A stretch of DNA of 64,000 nt from Nocardia sp. XZ_19_385 (GCF_015355755.1 NZ_JACVEE010000001.1:992001-1056000), one strand, 5' to 3'; counted from the first letter of the stretch, positions 1-8,098 are shown. Program-made: numbers and translations. The notes: generated by a model from the sequence alone, not told the origin.

Positions 1-1375
1 GGCGGGCCAGGTCGGAGACGAAGACGCGCTCCGGGTCGGCGGCGTCGCGGATCCGCCGCCATTCCGCCAGCCGCGGGTACATCGCCCGGATGGTTTCCGG
101 CGCGGTGCGGGACTCCTTGGCGAAGTAGAGGCGACCGCCCGCCTCGAGTACTCGCTGGTCGAGGCCGGTACAGAATTCGGCAAGCCCGGGGGCAAGGGGG
201 AAGTCGAGGCTGAGCATGTAACCCGGGTGCGGCCAGGAGAGCGGGGCCTGGTTGCCCGGGCCCATGCGTTTGAAGACGTTCAGGAAGGAGGGGTGGCCGG
301 AGTGCGCGATCGCGCGGACGGCGGCGGCCAGCTGGTCTTCTGCGCCGTAGGGCATGGAGAACTGATATTGCATGAAGCCGCGCCGGCCGTAGGCACGGTT
401 CCATTCACCCAAAAGGTCCAGGGGATGCAGGAATTGGGTGATGTTCTGGATCAGGCCGCGGCCCTGTTTCGCGAACGTCCGGTAGGCGAGCTCACCGCCG
501 ATACGGGTGGTGACGCCGTTGACCAGGCCGTTGGGAAAGATGTCGGGGGCCGTGAACAGTTGGGGCGCGTTGAAGTGCAAGGGGTTTCGGCGCAGCTTGG
601 GCGGCAGATCGTCGAGGGTGGCGAGATTGCCGCGGCTGAAGCCCGCGCGGCCCAGCTTCGAGTCGATGCTGATCGTGTCGGGGACGGCCACCGAGTATTC
701 GTAGCCCTCGTCCGAGCCGCCGGTCAGGAGTTCCATCGTTTCGTCGAGGCTGCCGGTCCGGTCGCTGTCAACTCGGAAGTACGCGGTTTCGGTGTGCTTC
801 ATGCGGATTCGGGCGCGCACGACGATGCCGGTCAAGCCCATGCCGCCCACGGTCGCCCAGAACAGTTCCGCCGCATCGCCTTCCGGGGTGAGGGTGCGGA
901 TCGAGCCGTCGGCGGTGAGCAGATCCATCGACAGCACATGGTTGCCGAAGCTGCCGGCGGAGTGGTGGTTCTTGCCGTGGATGTCGGAGGCGATCGCGCC
1001 GCCGACGGTGACCTGGCGGGTGCCCGGCAGCACCGGAACCCAAAGGCCTTGCGGCAGAGCGGCTCGCATCAGAGTGTCGAGGCTGACGCCCGCGTCGACG
1101 TCGACCACCGCGCTGTCCGGATCGATCGTGTGGATGCGGCCGAACGCGGTCATGTCCACGACCAGGCCGCCGCCGTTCTGCGCCGGATCGCCGTAGCTGC
1201 GCCCGAGGCCGCGGGCGATGACGCCCCGCTCCCCTGCCTCGCGCACCGCCCGCGCGACCATGTCGAGGTCGGGGGTCGAAAGCACCTGCGCAACAGTCGG
1301 TGCGGTGCGGCTCCAGCCGGTCAGCCGGCGTTGCTCGAGCACCGATCCTTCATTCGTGAAATGCACTCCGCCCAC
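1..1375 (-). CDS. dprE1: DprE1-like decaprenylphosphoryl-beta-D-ribose 2'-oxidase, C-terminus cut by window edge
   Basis: FAD oxidase that, with DprE2, converts decaprenylphosphoryl-ribose to the arabinose donor for cell-wall arabinan. 458 codons are visible; the frame runs off the left edge a few residues before the expected end, so dprE2 would lie outside the window. The protein can be followed against mycobacterial DprE1 almost end to end: LTGWSRTAP near residue 18, FAD motif [40 protein letters not shown], and near the end YFAKESRT, which keeps the active-site lysine. The position of Mycobacterium tuberculosis Cys387 is serine here (codon 209-211, residue 389, context GYMLSLDFP). The start is GTG at 1375 or GTG at 1366; neither has a strong ribosome site. 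Confidence 0.92.
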   Translation of the reverse strand, partial: MGGVHFTNEGSVLEQRRLTGWSRTAPTVAQVLSTPDLDMVARAVREAGERGVIARGLGRSYGDPAQNGGGLVVDMTAFGRIHTIDPDSAVVDVDAGVSLDTLMRAALPQGLWVPVLPGTRQVTVGGAIASDIHGKNHHSAGSFGNHVLSMDLLTADGSIRTLTPEGDAAELFWATVGGMGLTGIVVRARIRMKHTETAYFRVDSDRTGSLDETMELLTGGSDEGYEYSVAVPDTISIDSKLGRAGFSRGNLATLDDLPPKLRRNPLHFNAPQLFTAPDIFPNGLVNGVTTRIGGELAYRTFAKQGRGLIQNITQFLHPLDLLGEWNRAYGRRGFMQYQFSMPYGAEDQLAAAVRAIAHSGHPSFLNVFKRMGPGNQAPLSWPHPGYMLSLDFPLAPGLAEFCTGLDQRVLEAGGRLYFAKESRTAPETIRAMYPRLAEWRRIRDAADPERVFVSDLAR

Positions 1376-1417
1376 CGTACCGGCCGTGCGGCACCGCACG
1401 GCCGGGCGGCTCGGCGG

Positions 1418-2083
1418 TCAGTATTCGTCGCGTTTGCCGGGCCAGTCGTCGAAGTCGGTGCCGCGGCCTTTTGCGGTGCGGTCGAGCAATTGCCATGTCG
1501 CGTTGAGGGCTTCGGTGCCGCGGTCGTAGGTGGAATAGGTGTGGAAGACGGTGTCGTTGTCGCGGGTGAACGTGCTCAGGGCCATGAGTTCCATGACGTC
1601 GAGCATGTCGCCGGGGCGGGTTGGGGTCGGGATGTGCATCAGATCGTAGAAGTCTTCGTTGAATCCGTTGTCGCCCAGAGAGACCCATTCGATGTCCCAG
1701 CCGTAGCGGTTCTTGTAGTCGTTGAGGACTGCGAGCGGGGAGCGGGAGGCGAGGATGAATGTCACGTCGCGGTGGGCCAGGTGGGGTACCGCGCCGACCA
1801 GGTTGTCGGTTTCGAAGGTGCAGCCCGGGCAGCCCTCCGGGGTTTTCGGGCCGTGCATGAAGTGCCGGATGATCAGTTGAGAGCGCCCGTCGAACAGTTC
1901 GGCCAGGGATTTCTCGCCGGCGTTGGTGTCGAATCGGTAGTCCTTGGTGACCGGGACCCAAGGCAGGGCCTGCCGCTGACGGGTCACCTCGTCGCCGCGG
2001 CGCGTGAGGTCTTTCTCCTCCGCACGCAGTTTTTCGTAGGCTGCCCGCCACTGCTCGCGAGTGCCGACATCGGGACTGGGCAT
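1418..2083 (-). CDS. DUF899 family thioredoxin-like protein
   Basis: 221 aa. The N-terminal helix REQWRAAYEKLRAEEKDLTR, then ALPWVPVTKDYRFDT, LAELFDGRSQLIIRHFMHGP and EGCPGCTFETDN are the hallmarks of the DUF899 family, a thioredoxin-fold group of unproven function. The CPGC at the end of the first strand could act as a redox pair. The ATG at 2083 was chosen over an upstream in-frame ATG because GAAAGGA lies six bases before it. It stands alone between dprE1 and a response-regulator gene on the same strand, with a 74-base gap to the latter. No transmembrane segment or signal peptide is visible. Confidence 0.85.
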   Translation of the reverse strand: MPSPDVGTREQWRAAYEKLRAEEKDLTRRGDEVTRQRQALPWVPVTKDYRFDTNAGEKSLAELFDGRSQLIIRHFMHGPKTPEGCPGCTFETDNLVGAVPHLAHRDVTFILASRSPLAVLNDYKNRYGWDIEWVSLGDNGFNEDFYDLMHIPTPTRPGDMLDVMELMALSTFTRDNDTVFHTYSTYDRGTEALNATWQLLDRTAKGRGTDFDDWPGKRDEY

Positions 2084-2157
2084 GATGCGTCCTTTCGCTG
2101 TGTGGACCTCTCCTCGATTAAGACGGGTTGGGCCCGGCGAATTCATCGCTGCGCAGG

Positions 2158-2787
2158 TCAGCCGAGCAGGCGCTGCTCCTTGGCGACCGCGACCGCAGCG
2201 GCGCGGGTGTCGACGCCGAGCTTCTCGTAGATCCGGCCGAGGTGCGTTTTCACCGTGGACTCGCTGATGTGCAGAGCGCGGGCGATTTCCCGGTTGCCGA
2301 GGCCGTGGGCGAGCTGGGCGAGGATGTCGAGTTCGCGGGCGGTCAAGGCGGGTACGGGGTTTCGCATGCGGGCCATGACACGTTGGGCGACCGGCGGGGA
2401 CAGCGCGGGGCGGCCCGCGGCGGCGGCGTGGATGGCGGCGAACAGTTCTTCGGGGCGTTCGGCTTTGAGTAGGTAGCCGGTCGCGCCGGCAGCGATGGCG
2501 CGGGTGATGTCGGCATCGGTGTCGTAGGTGGTCAGGACGAGGATGTGAGTGTTGTTGCCGGAGAGTGTGATTCGCCGGGTGGCTTCGATGCCGTCGATGC
2601 CGCCGCCGAGTTGCAGATCCATGAGCACGACATCGGGGATGAGGCGGGCGGTGAGGGCGACGGCTTCTTCGCCGGTGCCCGCTTCGCCGACCACTTCGAT
2701 ATCGTGGGCGCTGGACAGCAGGGCCAGCAGGCCCGCCCGCACGACGGCGTGGTCATCGCAAACAAGCACGCGCACAGGGGGATTCAT
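2158..2787 (-). CDS. NarL/FixJ-family response regulator, SenR-like
   Basis: 209 aa. Receiver domain at residues 5-120 with acidic pocket D11-D12, phospho-acceptor D57 in VVLMD and K104 in YLLKAE. A LuxR-type helix-turn-helix occupies about 145-205 (LTARELDIL, then NREIARALHISESTVKTHL). Its start overlaps the stop of the upstream kinase gene by four bases (ATGA), so the two are translationally coupled. The regulator presumably controls the divergent secreted haem-binding-type gene at 4103 and/or its own operon. NarL-type architecture fits SenR of the Streptomyces SenS/SenR/HbpS system, but the match is by family and gene neighbourhood only. Confidence 0.9.
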   Translation of the reverse strand: MNPPVRVLVCDDHAVVRAGLLALLSSAHDIEVVGEAGTGEEAVALTARLIPDVVLMDLQLGGGIDGIEATRRITLSGNNTHILVLTTYDTDADITRAIAAGATGYLLKAERPEELFAAIHAAAAGRPALSPPVAQRVMARMRNPVPALTARELDILAQLAHGLGNREIARALHISESTVKTHLGRIYEKLGVDTRAAAVAVAKEQRLLG

Positions 2788-3938
2788 TTCTCTCCCAACG
2801 GGATAGCGGCGGACAGCACTGTCCCTTCGCCCGGTGTGGATTCGACCGTCAAGGTGCCGCCGAACTGTTGCAGACGGGCGCGGATCGCCGCGAGCCCGTA
2901 ACCGCGGTCACCGGATTCGGGCAACGCGGCCGAGTCGAAGCCCCGGCCGTCGTCAGCGATATCGAGGACGACCTGGTCGTCGAGCCCGGTCAAGGTAAGC
3001 ATGGCGGTACTCGCCTCGGCGTGTTCGCGGACATTGGCGAGCGCGCCCTGCGCGATCCGCAGCAGTGTCGCTTCGACCCGGTCCGGCAGCCGCGGCGACT
3101 CACCATCCGCTTGAAATCGGACAGCGAGCGCGTCGGTGCTCTCCCGGTGCGCCAGCGCGCGTAAGGCCGCGGCCAGCGAGCCGTTGGCCGCGAGGTCCGC
3201 CGGCGCCAGATCGCGCACGAACTGCCTTGCCTCCGTGAGGTTTTGCTCGGCGATGGATTCGGCGGAACGCACGTGGTCGTGCGCGCGTTGCGGCTCGGTA
3301 TCCCAGATGCGGTCGGCGGCCTGCAGGAGCATCCGCTGGCTCGACAACCCCTGGGCGAGGGTGTCATGGATTTCCATGGACAGGCGCTGCCGCTCGGCCA
3401 AGGTGCCCGCACGGCGTTCGGTCGCGGCCAGTTCGCGGCGGGTGCGGAGCAGGTCGTCGATGAGCACCCGGCGGCGTTCGGATTGCCGCCGGTTATAGAC
3501 GAACACGGCGGTGGCCAGCACGACCACCGTCGGCAGGGTGACCAGCACGGCCGGGTCGGCCCATCCCGCCAACCGGATCTGCGCACCGGCGACGAACGCG
3601 GTGAGCACCGCGACCAGAATCAGCGCGGTCCGCAAGGGCAGGATCCGCAATCCGGTGTACAGCAGTGGCACCGCGCACCAGGCGAAGCTCGGCGCGAGCG
3701 CGACGAGCACGATCCAGAGCACCACGACAACCGCGAGCCAGGCGATTCGCCCGCGGCGCGCGCCGAGCGCGTACAGCCCGGCCAGCGCCACCGACAGCAC
3801 GATGATCGCCGGTGTCCGCGCGGAATCGGGATGCCGGAGCAGGAACCGGGCCAGCGAAGCGGCGACCAGCAACAGGAACGCGACGTGCATGATCACGCCG
3901 AAAACCCGGTCGTCGTTCACCTCCGCACTGTCGCTCAC
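2784..3938 (-). CDS. NarL-type sensor histidine kinase, SenS-like
   Basis: 384 aa. About five to six membrane helices fill residues 12-150 with almost no extracellular domain. The HisKA_3 dimerisation helix has His191 in LSMEIHDTLAQG, followed by an ATPase domain with N-box NVREHAEA, G1 DIADDGRGFD and G2 GYGLAAIRARL. GTG at 3938 is chosen because the protein then begins just before the first membrane helix; the frame stays open to 4082 but that extension is polar and would run into the divergent promoter. The lack of an extracellular sensor domain suggests that an accessory protein may sense the signal, as HbpS does for SenS; an HbpS-like gene lies divergently 164 bases away. Confidence 0.9.
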   Translation of the reverse strand: MSDSAEVNDDRVFGVIMHVAFLLLVAASLARFLLRHPDSARTPAIIVLSVALAGLYALGARRGRIAWLAVVVVLWIVLVALAPSFAWCAVPLLYTGLRILPLRTALILVAVLTAFVAGAQIRLAGWADPAVLVTLPTVVVLATAVFVYNRRQSERRRVLIDDLLRTRRELAATERRAGTLAERQRLSMEIHDTLAQGLSSQRMLLQAADRIWDTEPQRAHDHVRSAESIAEQNLTEARQFVRDLAPADLAANGSLAAALRALAHRESTDALAVRFQADGESPRLPDRVEATLLRIAQGALANVREHAEASTAMLTLTGLDDQVVLDIADDGRGFDSAALPESGDRGYGLAAIRARLQQFGGTLTVESTPGEGTVLSAAIPLGEK

Positions 3939-4102
3939 CGCCCCATTCTGCCCGCCCGGGGAGCGTCCCGTATCAGCCGATCGGACGACACGAGCATCCA
4001 CCGAGCTACCACCGATCCCTGGCCCGCTCACCGATTCGGCCGACCTGGGTGCTGCCGCAGGATCGAAGGAGCAACCAGCCACCCGTTCGAAAGGAACCCA
4101 CC

Positions 4103-4660
4103 ATGAGCACCTCCCGCCGCACTCTGACCGGCCTCGTCACCGGTGCCGCAGTCCTCGCCGCTGTCGGCGCGGGCGCTATCGCCGTCGACCTGACCGGCTC
4201 CGACACCCCTGCCACCGCACAGGTCGCGCTCGCCGCCGACGCCACCCCCGGCAACCTGCGCCAGACCACCCACCTGTCCATCGACGCCGCCACCCGCGCC
4301 GCGCAGGCCGCACTGAAAGCCGCCGAACAGAAGAATCAGCGCGTCACCGTCGCCGTGGTCGACCGCGACGGCAACACTCTGGTCACCCTGCGCGGCGACG
4401 GTGCCGGGCCGCAGTCCTACGACTCGGCGGAACGCAAAGCCTTCACCGCCGTCTCCTGGAACGCCCCCACCTCAGACCTCGGCAACCGCCTCGCCGCCAC
4501 ACCCCGGCTGGCCGACATCCCCGGCACCCTGTTCCTCGCCGGCGGCGTCCCCGTCACCGCGGGCAACGCTCCCATCGCCGGAATCGGCGTCGCCGGTGCG
4601 CCCAGCGGCGACCTCGACGAGGAATTCGCCCGCGCCGGAGCCGCCGAGCTGTCCCGCTGA
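4103..4660 (+). CDS. Secreted HbpS/GlcG-family (DUF336) haem-binding-type protein
   Basis: 185 aa. N-terminal export signal with twin arginine (STSRRTLTG) and a hydrophobic run to about residue 28, then a low-complexity linker. The GlcG/HbpS fold begins near residue 55 (LSIDAATRAAQAAL), followed by VTVAVVDRDGNTLVTLRGDGA, AERKAFTAVSW and PGTLFLAGGVPV, with a glycine-rich C-terminus typical of the family. HbpS of Streptomyces reticuli binds haem and modulates the kinase SenS in an oxidative-stress circuit. Here a NarL-type kinase/regulator pair lies divergently next door, which supports the same job. The start has GAAAGGA seven bases upstream. Haem binding is inferred; I cannot identify the iron ligand with certainty. 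Confidence 0.85.
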   Translation: MSTSRRTLTGLVTGAAVLAAVGAGAIAVDLTGSDTPATAQVALAADATPGNLRQTTHLSIDAATRAAQAALKAAEQKNQRVTVAVVDRDGNTLVTLRGDGAGPQSYDSAERKAFTAVSWNAPTSDLGNRLAATPRLADIPGTLFLAGGVPVTAGNAPIAGIGVAGAPSGDLDEEFARAGAAELSR

Positions 4661-4680
4661 CGACGGCTACCGCGATGGCG

Positions 4681-4706
4681 GGCGCCAGACCGACAGGGCT
4701 GGCGCC
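4681..4706 (+). terminator. Weak hairpin after the HbpS-like gene
   Basis: GGCGCCA at 4681-4687 and TGGCGCC at 4700-4706 form a seven-pair stem with a 12-base loop, 20 bases after the stop of the HbpS-like gene and before the convergent RlaP gene. No T-run follows. The rest of 4661-4799 holds nothing I can assign. Confidence 0.3.
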
Positions 4707-4799
4707 ACTATCCCGCGGGATGTCAGATGCGCGAGACCCGGCGCGTTAATCGTTCGCTCCACGGCGATGCGGCCAAGCCGTTCAGCTGTGTGAACAGCC

Positions 4800-5483
4800 C
4801 TAATCCAAGTTCGCCCGCCGCACGCGCTGCAGGAAATCTTCGAGCGGGGCCTCGTCCGGGTGCTCCGGCAGCGCCGTTGTCGCGGTGTCGAACTTCTGCT
4901 CGTACTCCGCCATCAGCGCCTTCGCCACCTCCGCGCCGGATTCGGTCGTCAGTTGGCGACCGAACTCGAAATACGGTTCGGGGTCGGGCAATCGGATCGG
5001 GAGGACACCGGTGGTGTAGAGCTCGTATCCCTGCCACAGCAATCGCATGGTGTGCCGGGCGTGCTTGGCCAGCCGCGGGTCCTGCAGCCCCTGGGCTTCG
5101 CGGCGGTGCAGCATCCGGCGGAACTGCGCCATCGCGTAACCGAAGTACGAATGCCGCACCCGATGCGCCGACAGGAAACTCGACCGCAAGCTCACCAGCT
5201 CGGTGCCGAAATCGGTTGCGACAGTGTATTTGTCGAGCCATAGGATCTCGGTGGCCGTCGGATTGCAGGACAGGATCAGGCCCATCGCCTTCCCGACCTC
5301 GTGATAAGTGGCGTCGGCGCCATCGCGACCATGCCGGGTGCCTTTGTCGCGAGTCGGCGGCTTCAATCCCAGAAAGGTCCGCGTCGGCTCCACATAGACA
5401 CCCAGATAGTCGACGTCACTCGCCGGCGTATCGAGCCCGTAGGCGATCGACCCGACAACACCTTCGAGCAGCAGATCGCTCAT
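4800..5483 (-). CDS. RlaP-family (COG3541) predicted nucleotidyltransferase
   Basis: 227 aa. The polymerase-beta nucleotidyltransferase signature is at the extreme N-terminus: G11-S12 followed by D23 and D25 (GSIAYGLDTPASDVD), then LGVYVEPTRTFLGL. The helical remainder includes NPTATEILWLD and RHTMRLLWQGYEL. This matches the family named RlaP, RNA-ligase-associated nucleotidyltransferases predicted to act in RNA repair. The ATG at 5483 has a strong ribosome site (GGAGGGGGAG) lying in the 17 bases between it and the 3' end of the upstream tRNA gene; the longer frame to 5558 would run through that tRNA and is discarded. Order of transcription is therefore tRNA-Met, tRNA-Asn, this gene. Substrate and nucleotide are unknown. 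Confidence 0.85.
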   Translation of the reverse strand: MSDLLLEGVVGSIAYGLDTPASDVDYLGVYVEPTRTFLGLKPPTRDKGTRHGRDGADATYHEVGKAMGLILSCNPTATEILWLDKYTVATDFGTELVSLRSSFLSAHRVRHSYFGYAMAQFRRMLHRREAQGLQDPRLAKHARHTMRLLWQGYELYTTGVLPIRLPDPEPYFEFGRQLTTESGAEVAKALMAEYEQKFDTATTALPEHPDEAPLEDFLQRVRRANLD

Positions 5484-5500
5484 CACACTCCCCCTCCTCG

Positions 5501-5573
5501 CTGGCCCGCCAGGACTCGAACCTGGACCGAACGCCTTAACAGGACGCCGCTCTGCCAATTGAGCTACAAGCCA
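5501..5573 (-). tRNA. tRNA-Asn (anticodon GUU), atypical
   Basis: 73 bases fold as a full cloverleaf. The acceptor TGGCTTG pairs with CGGGCCA (two G-T pairs), the D stem GCTC/GAGC is perfect, the anticodon stem GCGTC/GGCGT contains two wobble pairs, the loop is CTGTTAA giving GTT, and the T arm is CCAGG-TTCGAGT-CCTGG. The discriminator is G, as expected for Asn. CCA is not encoded; the next bases are CGAGGAGG, the ribosome site of the nucleotidyltransferase gene. The wobble-rich stems suggest an accessory rather than main copy. Confidence 0.85.
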
Positions 5574-5587
5574 ATGCCTTACCGTCG

Positions 5588-5661
5588 TGACGGTGGTCGG
5601 ATTCGAACCGACGACCTATGGATCATGAGACCACCGCGCTACCGGACTACGCCACACCGCC
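5588..5661 (-). tRNA. tRNA-Met-like (anticodon CAU), degenerate
   Basis: 74 bases. The acceptor GGCGGTG pairs with CACCGTC (one G-T), the D stem is GCGT/GCGC, and the T arm is GTCGG-TTCGAAT-CCGAC. The anticodon loop CTCATGA gives CAT. The anticodon stem GTGGT/TCCAT has a G-T pair at 27-43 and a T-T mismatch at 31-39. The discriminator is A and CCA is not encoded. It is not an initiator tRNA, since the GGG/CCC anticodon-stem pairs are absent. A CAU anticodon could also belong to an Ile tRNA whose C34 is converted to lysidine. It lies 14 bases upstream of the tRNA-Asn gene. Confidence 0.8.
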
Positions 5662-5711
5662 GATAACTACACTCCCAGGCCCACAGCACCCCAGCAACTC
5701 ATTTTCCGAGC

Positions 5712-5773
5712 CCGCGAGTGGCACAAGGTTGCGGCGAACGTCGAGTAGACGCTCCCGGGTGTGCCACTCGCGG
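5712..5773. repeat. Perfect 14-bp inverted repeat, 34-base spacer
   Basis: CCGCGAGTGGCACA at 5712-5725 is repeated inverted as TGTGCCACTCGCGG at 5760-5773. It lies between the stop of the DUF1059 gene and the tRNA-Met gene. There is no T-run, so it may end transcription by a factor-dependent route, bind a protein, or be a recombination scar. Confidence 0.6.
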
Positions 5774-5780
5774 CCTGGAA

Positions 5781-5927
5781 TCAGTAGGCGATGAAGAGGA
5801 TTTCGTCGCGGGAGTAGTCGTGTCCGGGGTGGTTGGCGGTGAGGTGCTTGCGGGTCTTCTCGACCAGGTCGTCCTCGTCGGTCCCGACGATGTGTTCTCC
5901 ACAGGGGCAGTTCAGGTTTCGCTTCAC
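5781..5927 (-). CDS. DUF1059 family small protein
   Basis: 48 aa. Reads NLNCPCGEHIVGTDEDDLVE, then KHLTANHPGHDYSRDEIL. The CPCG near residue 8 and the HLxxxHP at 28-34 are the conserved cysteines and histidines of DUF1059, which look like a small metal site. GTG at 5927 has AAAGGAGG seven bases upstream; the frame continues far upstream but that part is antisense to nothing useful and shadows the dehydrogenase gene. It follows the Rieske/dehydrogenase operon on the same strand after an 80-base gap. Function unknown. Confidence 0.8.
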   Translation of the reverse strand: MKRNLNCPCGEHIVGTDEDDLVEKTRKHLTANHPGHDYSRDEILFIAY

Positions 5928-6007
5928 AACAGGGCCTCCTTTCGCTCGGAAGTCTAGGCGCGTCCCGCCCACCGGGCGCGGATCGGGTTGGACGGATTGC
6001 CAGCCGA

Positions 6008-7096
6008 TCAGGACTGTTTGAAGCGACCCGCCAAGCCGCGCAGCGGAAGATCGGCGCTGGTGAGGATGCCGGGCGGTGCGGCGACGACCGATCGGATGGC
6101 GTTGAGGGCGGGGAGCCCGGTGACGGTCATGCCGATGGCGGCGAACGAATCCGGATTCGACAGGTCTACACCGGGTTTGGGGAAGATCATGTGTTTGCTG
6201 TAGATGCTCGGGTCGCCGGTGATCTTGGTGATGTAGCAGCCCTTCACATCCCATTTCGGGTCCGTATGCGGCGTCATCTGCCATTCCAGATGGGATTCGA
6301 TACGCGGGACGCCGTCGACGATGCCTTGGTATTTGATGTAGTTCGCACCGAGTGAGCCTTTGGGCAGGGTGTACCAGCCGAGGTCGACATCCCTTGTGCA
6401 CGCGCCGAGTTCGTAACTGAAGGTGACATCGTCGAGTTCGAGACCGAAGCAGTCGGCCATGAGATACACCGAGTCGGCGAACACCCTGGTGAATTTTTCG
6501 AGGGAGGCGGGGATCGTGGGGTCGTCGACGGGCCGGCCGTAGCCGACTTCGATCCAGGTCTGTACCGAGTGGTGGCAGGAGACGTCGACCGATTCGATGA
6601 CGGTGACGTTCTCGATTTCGGCCACATCGCAGGAGTGGGCGACTCCGAGGATCTGGCACAGGCCGGGATTCATGCCGGTCCCGTAAAACGTGGATCCCCC
6701 GCGTTCGCATGCGGCCCGCAGTACCTCCGTGACCGGCTTCCCGGACGGATGCGGGTGGTTGCGGTCACGATGATGGCCGGTGATCCAGTCGGCCGTGGTG
6801 ACAATGTTGATGCCCGCTTCGAGGACGCGTTCGTAGAGAGCTTCGTCGGGGAAGACCCCGTGGAAGGTCACGACATCCGGTTTGGCGGCGATGATTTCCT
6901 CGACCGAGCCGGTGGCGCGCACGCCGATCGCGGGCAGGCCGGCGAGCTCACCGGCGTCACGGCCGACCTTCTCCGGGGTGTAGCAGTGCAGTCCGATCAA
7001 CTCCAGATCGGGGTGACTACCAATGCGTTTGATCATCTCGGTGCCGACATTTCCGGTGGCAACCTGGAATACGCGGATCCGCTGCTGAGGGTTCAT
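6008..7096 (-). CDS. NAD(P)H-dependent dehydrogenase, dihydrodipicolinate-reductase-like fold
   Basis: 362 aa. Rossmann domain at residues 7-140: RVFQVATGNVGTEMIKRI, DLELIGLHCYTPEKVGRDAG, KPDVVTFHGVFPDEAL, NIVTTADWITG. The C-terminal half resembles the amine/diaminopentanoate dehydrogenase group, often annotated as 'dihydrodipicolinate reductase N-terminal domain' in actinobacteria. The substrate cannot be read from the sequence. Its start lies 18 bases after the stop of the Rieske oxygenase gene, so both form one operon read leftwards and probably act on the same ring or side-chain substrate. The divergent TetR gene is the likely regulator. Confidence 0.8.
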   Translation of the reverse strand: MNPQQRIRVFQVATGNVGTEMIKRIGSHPDLELIGLHCYTPEKVGRDAGELAGLPAIGVRATGSVEEIIAAKPDVVTFHGVFPDEALYERVLEAGINIVTTADWITGHHRDRNHPHPSGKPVTEVLRAACERGGSTFYGTGMNPGLCQILGVAHSCDVAEIENVTVIESVDVSCHHSVQTWIEVGYGRPVDDPTIPASLEKFTRVFADSVYLMADCFGLELDDVTFSYELGACTRDVDLGWYTLPKGSLGANYIKYQGIVDGVPRIESHLEWQMTPHTDPKWDVKGCYITKITGDPSIYSKHMIFPKPGVDLSNPDSFAAIGMTVTGLPALNAIRSVVAAPPGILTSADLPLRGLAGRFKQS

Positions 7097-7114
7097 GGGG
7101 GACAGTGCCTTCCG

Positions 7115-8098
7115 TCATTTCGGCGTGGGATAGAACTGCGCGGCCCAGTGCCGGAGCGCCTTGAATCCCTCGAATTCCTTCTGCGACAACCCGGGCGGGT
7201 CGGAGTAGCGCTGATGCGCCCAGATGTGGATGTCGGCCTCGAACTGCGCGATGACGGCCTCGGCCACCTGCTGTGCCTTGGCGGCCGCGCCGGACCTTTC
7301 AGCGCCGGGCGGGCGACCGATCCAGACCGAGAAACGCACGTCGGAGGTTTCGTCGTCGACCGGCGTGACCGCCGACAGCGTGCGGTTGTCGATCATGCCC
7401 CAGCTCTTGGTGACCGCCGCGCCGAGTCCGGCGTTGATGGCCTGCACGCCGCTGTTGATCTCTCCGGCCGCCGTGTTATCGAAGGCGATCGTGAAATCCA
7501 CGTAGGAGACCGGGTTGTCGAAGTCCTGACGAGTGAAAGTGGGGATGATCGGAACCTTGTGCACGTACTTGAAATGCGCGAAGTCCACCCCGTTCTCCAT
7601 GATGTATTGCGGGTGTAATTCCAGTCGTTCCCGGTAGAGAGTGGAGTGCGGGTAGGCCGGGAAATAGTCTTCGGCGCTCATGCCGTCGTCGAACCCCGTG
7701 AATACGTCTGGGATTTCGAAGTGGGGTGGCCGCCCCTCGACGTCGTGCCAGATCCAGATCGATTCGTTGCGCTCCACAACGGGGTAGCTGCGGATGCGCC
7801 TGCCCTTGTTGGGATGTTTCTCGTACGGGACGCAGACGTTGCGGCCCTCGCGATTCCATTCCCAGCCGTGAAACGGGCAGACGATGCGGTCCCCCTCGAC
7901 GTGCCCACCGAACCCCAGATGCGCGCCGAGATGTTCACAGTAGGCATCCATTACTGCGACTTCGCCGGCTTCGGACCGCCACGCGATCATCTCGCGCCCG
8001 AAGTACTTCATCCGGTGCACGGCACCGATACCGACCTCGGCCGACCACGCGACCTGGAACCACCCTGTCGGCTGCATTGATAGAGGCGGTTTGGCCAT
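7115..8098 (-). CDS. Rieske [2Fe-2S] oxygenase, KshA-like terminal oxygenase
   Basis: 327 aa. The N-terminal Rieske domain has C54-x-H56 (YCEHLGAHLG) and C74-x-x-H77 (VCPFHGWEWN). The catalytic domain has the mononuclear iron motif N169-x-x-D172-x-x-H175-x4-H180 (NGVDFAHFKYVH), the arrangement of 3-ketosteroid 9-alpha-hydroxylase KshA and related one-component oxygenases. It needs an external reductase, which is not encoded nearby. First gene of the operon with the dehydrogenase, divergent from the TetR gene. A steroid or other hydrophobic ring compound is a reasonable but unproven substrate; the local palindrome is unlike a KstR box. Confidence 0.88.
   Translation of the reverse strand: MAKPPLSMQPTGWFQVAWSAEVGIGAVHRMKYFGREMIAWRSEAGEVAVMDAYCEHLGAHLGFGGHVEGDRIVCPFHGWEWNREGRNVCVPYEKHPNKGRRIRSYPVVERNESIWIWHDVEGRPPHFEIPDVFTGFDDGMSAEDYFPAYPHSTLYRERLELHPQYIMENGVDFAHFKYVHKVPIIPTFTRQDFDNPVSYVDFTIAFDNTAAGEINSGVQAINAGLGAAVTKSWGMIDNRTLSAVTPVDDETSDVRFSVWIGRPPGAERSGAAAKAQQVAEAVIAQFEADIHIWAHQRYSDPPGLSQKEFEGFKALRHWAAQFYPTPK

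Noticed and set aside
227..2230. 667-codon open frame on the + strand
   Set aside because: It is antisense to DprE1 and the DUF899 protein, both of which have clear family sequence; the translation is Val/Ala/Arg-rich with no recognisable domain.
5484..5558. Longer start for the RlaP-family protein
   Set aside because: The extension would be coded by the tRNA-Asn gene; the ATG at 5483 has its own strong ribosome site.
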